Assembly (NCBI RefSeq): GCF_029894425.1
Contig: NZ_JARXYJ010000001.1
Span: 3,534,001-3,598,000, forward strand
Direction: 5' to 3'
Source of the DNA: Streptomyces sp. SAI-127
GTDB lineage: Bacteria; Actinomycetota; Actinomycetes; Streptomycetales; Streptomycetaceae
DNA length: 64,000 bases
Shown: in pieces, positions 61,688 through 64,000 of the stretch
How positions within the stretch are numbered: position 1 is the stretch's first letter
How the letters are laid out: each line of letters opens with the position of its first letter
Notes under the pieces: model-generated
Seen by the model: only the letters and a program-made list of their open reading frames with translations
What the model was told of the DNA's origin: nothing
The model's database searches: none
Program-made: the position numbers and the translations under genes

Positions 61688-61713
61688 TTCAGGAGGGTTC
61701 AGGTCCCCTTCAG
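61688..61713. promoter_or_regulatory. Tandem TTCAGG repeats between regulator and PepSY gene
   Basis: TTCAGG at 61688 and 61698 and TTCAG at 61709, spaced 10-11 bases, i.e. about one helical turn, as for OmpR-family tandem sites. They sit 35 bp upstream of the response regulator and ~65 bp upstream of the PepSY gene, so both could be controlled. Confidence 0.65.
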
Positions 61714-63665
61714 CTCCCCTCCGGCAGCTTGGTTGTCGTCGAAAGCGAACGAAGCAGAACGGCTCTGGAGGAATCCTCATGAAGCGCAACATCGTCATCG
61801 CCACCCTCACCGCTGCCGCGCTGGCCACCGGCGGCACCGTCGCGGCCTTCGCCGCGGGCGACGGCGAGGCGACGGCGACGCAGCGCCAGACGAACACGAG
61901 CGCCCAGGCGGCCGCGGACCGCGACGACGCCGACGACGCCGCGGACGACCGGGACGACGCCACCGACGACCGTACGGCGGTCCGTGGCGCCGACGTCACC
62001 GCCGCCGAGGCGATCACGGCCGCCCTGAAGCACACACCGGGTACCGCGCTCTCCGCCGATCTGGACGACGACGGCGCCACCGCGTGGAAGGTGAGCGTCG
62101 TCAAGGGCGACGGCACCGAGTACGACGTACGGATCGCCCCCGACTCCGGCAAGGTCCTCGGCGCCCAGCGCGACACCGACGACGACAACGACGACCGTGC
62201 CGAACTCGCCGCGGTGAAGGGCGCGAAGACGGACGCCCGCGAGGCCGCCCTGGCCGCCGCGCACAAGGGCACGGTGACCGAAGTAAGCATCGACGACGAC
62301 AACGGCACCGTGGCCTGGTCGGCCGAGACAGTGAAGGGCAACGGCCACGGCGAGTGGAACGTCGCCCTCGACACGGGCAAGGTCACCCAGGACCGCGACG
62401 ACGACGGCGACGACGCCTGACCCCGCCGTCACGCCACAGGCGTGGCCTCCCGATCCGTACCGCCGCGAAGGGCGCCCCCTCCCCCGGGCGCCCTTCGTCA
62501 TGACCAGCACCGCCGTCACGGCGACCACCCCGCCCGTCAGCGCGAAACACACGGCCACCGGCAGCTGCCCGGCAAGGGCTCCCGCCACGGCCGTTCCGCC
62601 CGTACTCCCGGCGTTGACGGCCGTGTTGACCCACGCGCCGGCCTGCGTGCGGGACTCGTGGGCGACCGCCGCGTCGGCGATGAGATAAGCGGTGGTGATG
62701 GCCGGCGACACGAAGAACCCGGCGGCCGCCATGACCAGGGCGAGGGTGCCGAGGCCCGGTGCGAGCCCGGCGCCGACGAGCGCGAGGCCCAGGCAGGCCG
62801 TCAGCAGGGCCAGCCGGGTCCGGGCGGGCGTCCGCCAGTTCACCGCGCCGTTGAGCATCCCGCCGACCGCGCTTCCGGCCGACAGCGCGGCGAGCACCCA
62901 GGCCACGCTCGCGCCGCCGTGATGATGCCGCTCGGCGAAGACGACGACGAGCAGGTCGAGCACACCGAGCGCGAGGCCCACGGCCGCGGCGGCCACGACG
63001 GGACGGCCGACCCGGCGCAGTACGCGCCGTCCGCCGCTGTCCCGGCGTGGGGAAGAACCCGCGGGGCGCACGGCCCGTACCGCGGGCGACCGTACGAAGC
63101 CGGTCGTCCCCGCCACCATCAGGGCGGCGCCGACGACGATCCCCACGGCCGGCGCGGCGACCCCGACGAGGACGCCCACCAGCAGCGGGCCCGAGACGAA
63201 GAGCAGTTCCTCGGCCACTCCGTCGAGGCTGTACGCCCGTTGGAGCAGCGCCTTGTCGTCCTGGGCGAGCCGTGCCCACACGGTCCGCATCGTCGGTCCG
63301 AGCGGCGGGACGCAGGCTCCCGCGAGGGCGGTGAGGGCGCCGAGGAGGACAGGGGGTGCGCCGGGGCGCCAGAGGGCCGCGGTGAGCAGGGCGAGCAGCA
63401 GGACGTAGGCCGAGAGCAGGGGGACGAGCGCTCGCGGCGGCCCGTAGCGGTCGATCAGGGCGGCCCGCGCCGGGGCCAGGAAGACGACGGTGGCACCGAA
63501 GAGCGCCATCACGGCACCCGCCACCGCGTACGAGCCCGAGGCGCGGGTCACGGCGAGCATCACGGACAGCGGGACGACGCCGTACGACAGCCTGCCGAGC
63601 AGGGCGGTGGTGAAGGTGCGGCGGGCATGCGGAATGCGCAGCACCTGCGCATAGGAGGCAGACAT
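61710..63665 (-). CDS. MFS transporter whose frame runs on antisense through the PepSY gene
   Basis: The recognisable transporter is the first ~390 residues: 12 helices from TALLGRLSYGVVPLSVMLAVTRASGSY to VAVTAVLVMTK, with DRYGPPRALVP in the loop after helix 2. It ends near 62500, exactly where a terminator hairpin (62466-62497) begins. No stop occurs there: the frame stays open to 61710, adding ~260 low-complexity residues antisense to the PepSY gene. A stop (TCA TGA) lies in the next frame at ~62500, so a late frameshift or lost stop is likely. ATG 63665 lies 11 bases after GAGG. Substrate unknown. Confidence 0.7.
   Translation of the reverse strand: MSASYAQVLRIPHARRTFTTALLGRLSYGVVPLSVMLAVTRASGSYAVAGAVMALFGATVVFLAPARAALIDRYGPPRALVPLLSAYVLLLALLTAALWRPGAPPVLLGALTALAGACVPPLGPTMRTVWARLAQDDKALLQRAYSLDGVAEELLFVSGPLLVGVLVGVAAPAVGIVVGAALMVAGTTGFVRSPAVRAVRPAGSSPRRDSGGRRVLRRVGRPVVAAAAVGLALGVLDLLVVVFAERHHHGGASVAWVLAALSAGSAVGGMLNGAVNWRTPARTRLALLTACLGLALVGAGLAPGLGTLALVMAAAGFFVSPAITTAYLIADAAVAHESRTQAGAWVNTAVNAGSTGGTAVAGALAGQLPVAVCFALTGGVVAVTAVLVMTKGARGRGRPSRRYGSGGHACGVTAGSGVVAVVVAVLGDLARVEGDVPLAVAVALHCLGRPGHGAVVVVDAYFGHRALVRGGQGGLAGVRLRALHRGEFGTVVVVVVGVALGAEDLAGVGGDPYVVLGAVALDDAHLPRGGAVVVQIGGERGTRCVLQGGRDRLGGGDVGATDRRTVVGGVVPVVRGVVGVVAVRGRLGARVRLALRRRRLAVARGEGRDGAAGGQRGSGEGGDDDVALHEDSSRAVLLRSLSTTTKLPEGS
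61779..62420 (+). CDS. Secreted Asp-rich PepSY-domain protein
   Basis: 213 residues. A signal peptide (MKRNIVIATLTAAALATGGTVAAFAA) precedes an Asp-rich linker (DRDDADDAADDRDDATDD) and two PepSY repeats (AEAITAALKHTPGTALSADLDDDG...VRIAPDSGKVLGA and AREAALAAAHKGTVTEVSIDDDNG...VALDTGKVTQ). PepSY domains often inhibit peptidases or sit near two-component sensors. The ATG follows GGAGG. Divergent from the two-component pair with shared regulator repeats; likely a target or an accessory sensor. Confidence 0.92.
   Translation: MKRNIVIATLTAAALATGGTVAAFAAGDGEATATQRQTNTSAQAAADRDDADDAADDRDDATDDRTAVRGADVTAAEAITAALKHTPGTALSADLDDDGATAWKVSVVKGDGTEYDVRIAPDSGKVLGAQRDTDDDNDDRAELAAVKGAKTDAREAALAAAHKGTVTEVSIDDDNGTVAWSAETVKGNGHGEWNVALDTGKVTQDRDDDGDDA
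62466..62497. terminator. Bidirectional terminator between PepSY and MFS genes
   Basis: Perfect 11-bp arms CGAAGGGCGCC / GGCGCCCTTCG around a C-rich 10-base loop, 46 bp after the PepSY stop. Confidence 0.8.
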
Positions 63666-63790
63666 GGGTGAGTTCCTCGAAGGAGGCGTGGAAGGGGACA
63701 CCGAGGAGCCACGGGAGCGATGTGCTCGAACCGTGGCCCGGTGCGGCCCTACGCCAAGGAGAGGAACATGACGGTCAACGTATCAGGGGC

Positions 63791-64000
63791 TCAGCCCCGG
63801 GTCAGGCCTTCCACCAGCTCGTCCGCCGCGCGGTAGGGGTCCAGCTCGCCGGCGACGATCCTCTCCGCGAGCGCGTCCAGGCGCCGGTCGCCCCTGAGGT
63901 CGCCGATGCGTTCGCGCAGGGCGGTGACGGCGATGGTCTCGACCTCGTGGGCGGCGCGGGTGCGGCGGCGCTCGGCGAGGACGCCGCGCTCCTCCATCCA
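63791..64000 (-). CDS. meaB: MeaB/ArgK-type GTPase, C-terminal end only
   Basis: The last ~69 residues before the stop: WMEERGVLAERRRTRAAHEVETIAVTALRERIGDLRGDRRLD and a tail ending DPYRAADELVEGLTRG. This helical dimerisation arm is typical of MeaB, the G-protein chaperone that loads and protects B12-dependent acyl-CoA mutases. The P-loop part lies beyond the window. Its partner type, icmA, lies at 49725-51425. Confidence 0.8.
   Translation of the reverse strand, partial: WMEERGVLAERRRTRAAHEVETIAVTALRERIGDLRGDRRLDALAERIVAGELDPYRAADELVEGLTRG

Overview
The window is a GC-rich actinobacterial chromosome segment, almost certainly Streptomyces. Support comes from strong third-position GC, GTG starts and stop/start overlaps (ATGA, GTGA), several apparently leaderless genes, a GlgE-pathway operon, an AIM24 trio, DUF6230/DUF6114 genes and many TetR/MarR regulators. 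From memory, the gene order resembles the S. coelicolor region around SCO5400-SCO5442 (recall, not checked here). I saw no tRNA, rRNA, CRISPR array, prophage or insertion sequence.

Region by region. 1-5.6 kb: treS (5' cut by the window edge), mak and glgB of the trehalose/maltose-1-phosphate to alpha-glucan pathway. 5.6-13.3 kb (mostly minus): a HelD-like helicase, a MerR-thioredoxin redox pair, an Lrp regulator, an epimerase-like gene, a broken MarR gene, a DUF2127 membrane protein and a drug exporter with a divergent TetR gene. 14.1-18.6 kb: dctA and a divergent two-component system. 18.7-21.7 kb: a sugar ABC importer without its own ATPase. 21.7-23.1 kb: an F420/FMN-type oxidoreductase and an XRE regulator. 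23.1-29.2 kb: central carbon genes pfkA, pta-ackA and pyk.

29.2-35.2 kb and 41.6-49.5 kb hold two related loci, both on the minus strand. Each encodes a very large Sec-exported Ala-rich coiled-coil protein with a variable C-terminus, followed by a small gene in the position of an immunity gene. The first has a HINT autoprocessing domain before a 135-residue C-terminal domain. The second is a 2,479-residue tandem duplication with a different 180-residue C-terminus. Between them lie a DUF6230-DUF6114-secreted-protein operon behind a hairpin-rich 660-bp region, a thioredoxin-TPR co-chaperone, a TetR gene and a lipoprotein.

49.7-64 kb: icmA (isobutyryl-CoA mutase large subunit), two DUF3817 membrane proteins, MarR and TetR regulators, an SMP-30 hydrolase, an SRPBCC-DUF4166-TetR operon with two perfect operators, a thiamine-binding MTH1187 protein, three AIM24 genes, an OmpR-type two-component system with a divergent Asp-rich PepSY protein, an MFS gene whose frame runs on through the PepSY gene in antisense, and the 3' end of meaB, the G-protein chaperone of B12-dependent acyl-CoA mutases.

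The most unusual content is the pair of giant secreted toxin-like proteins sharing three copies of one delivery module. Next are a histone-H1-like tail on GlgB, a minisatellite-encoded Pro/Thr tail on a sensor kinase, and a MarR gene broken by a dispersed Streptomyces repeat plus a one-base deletion.
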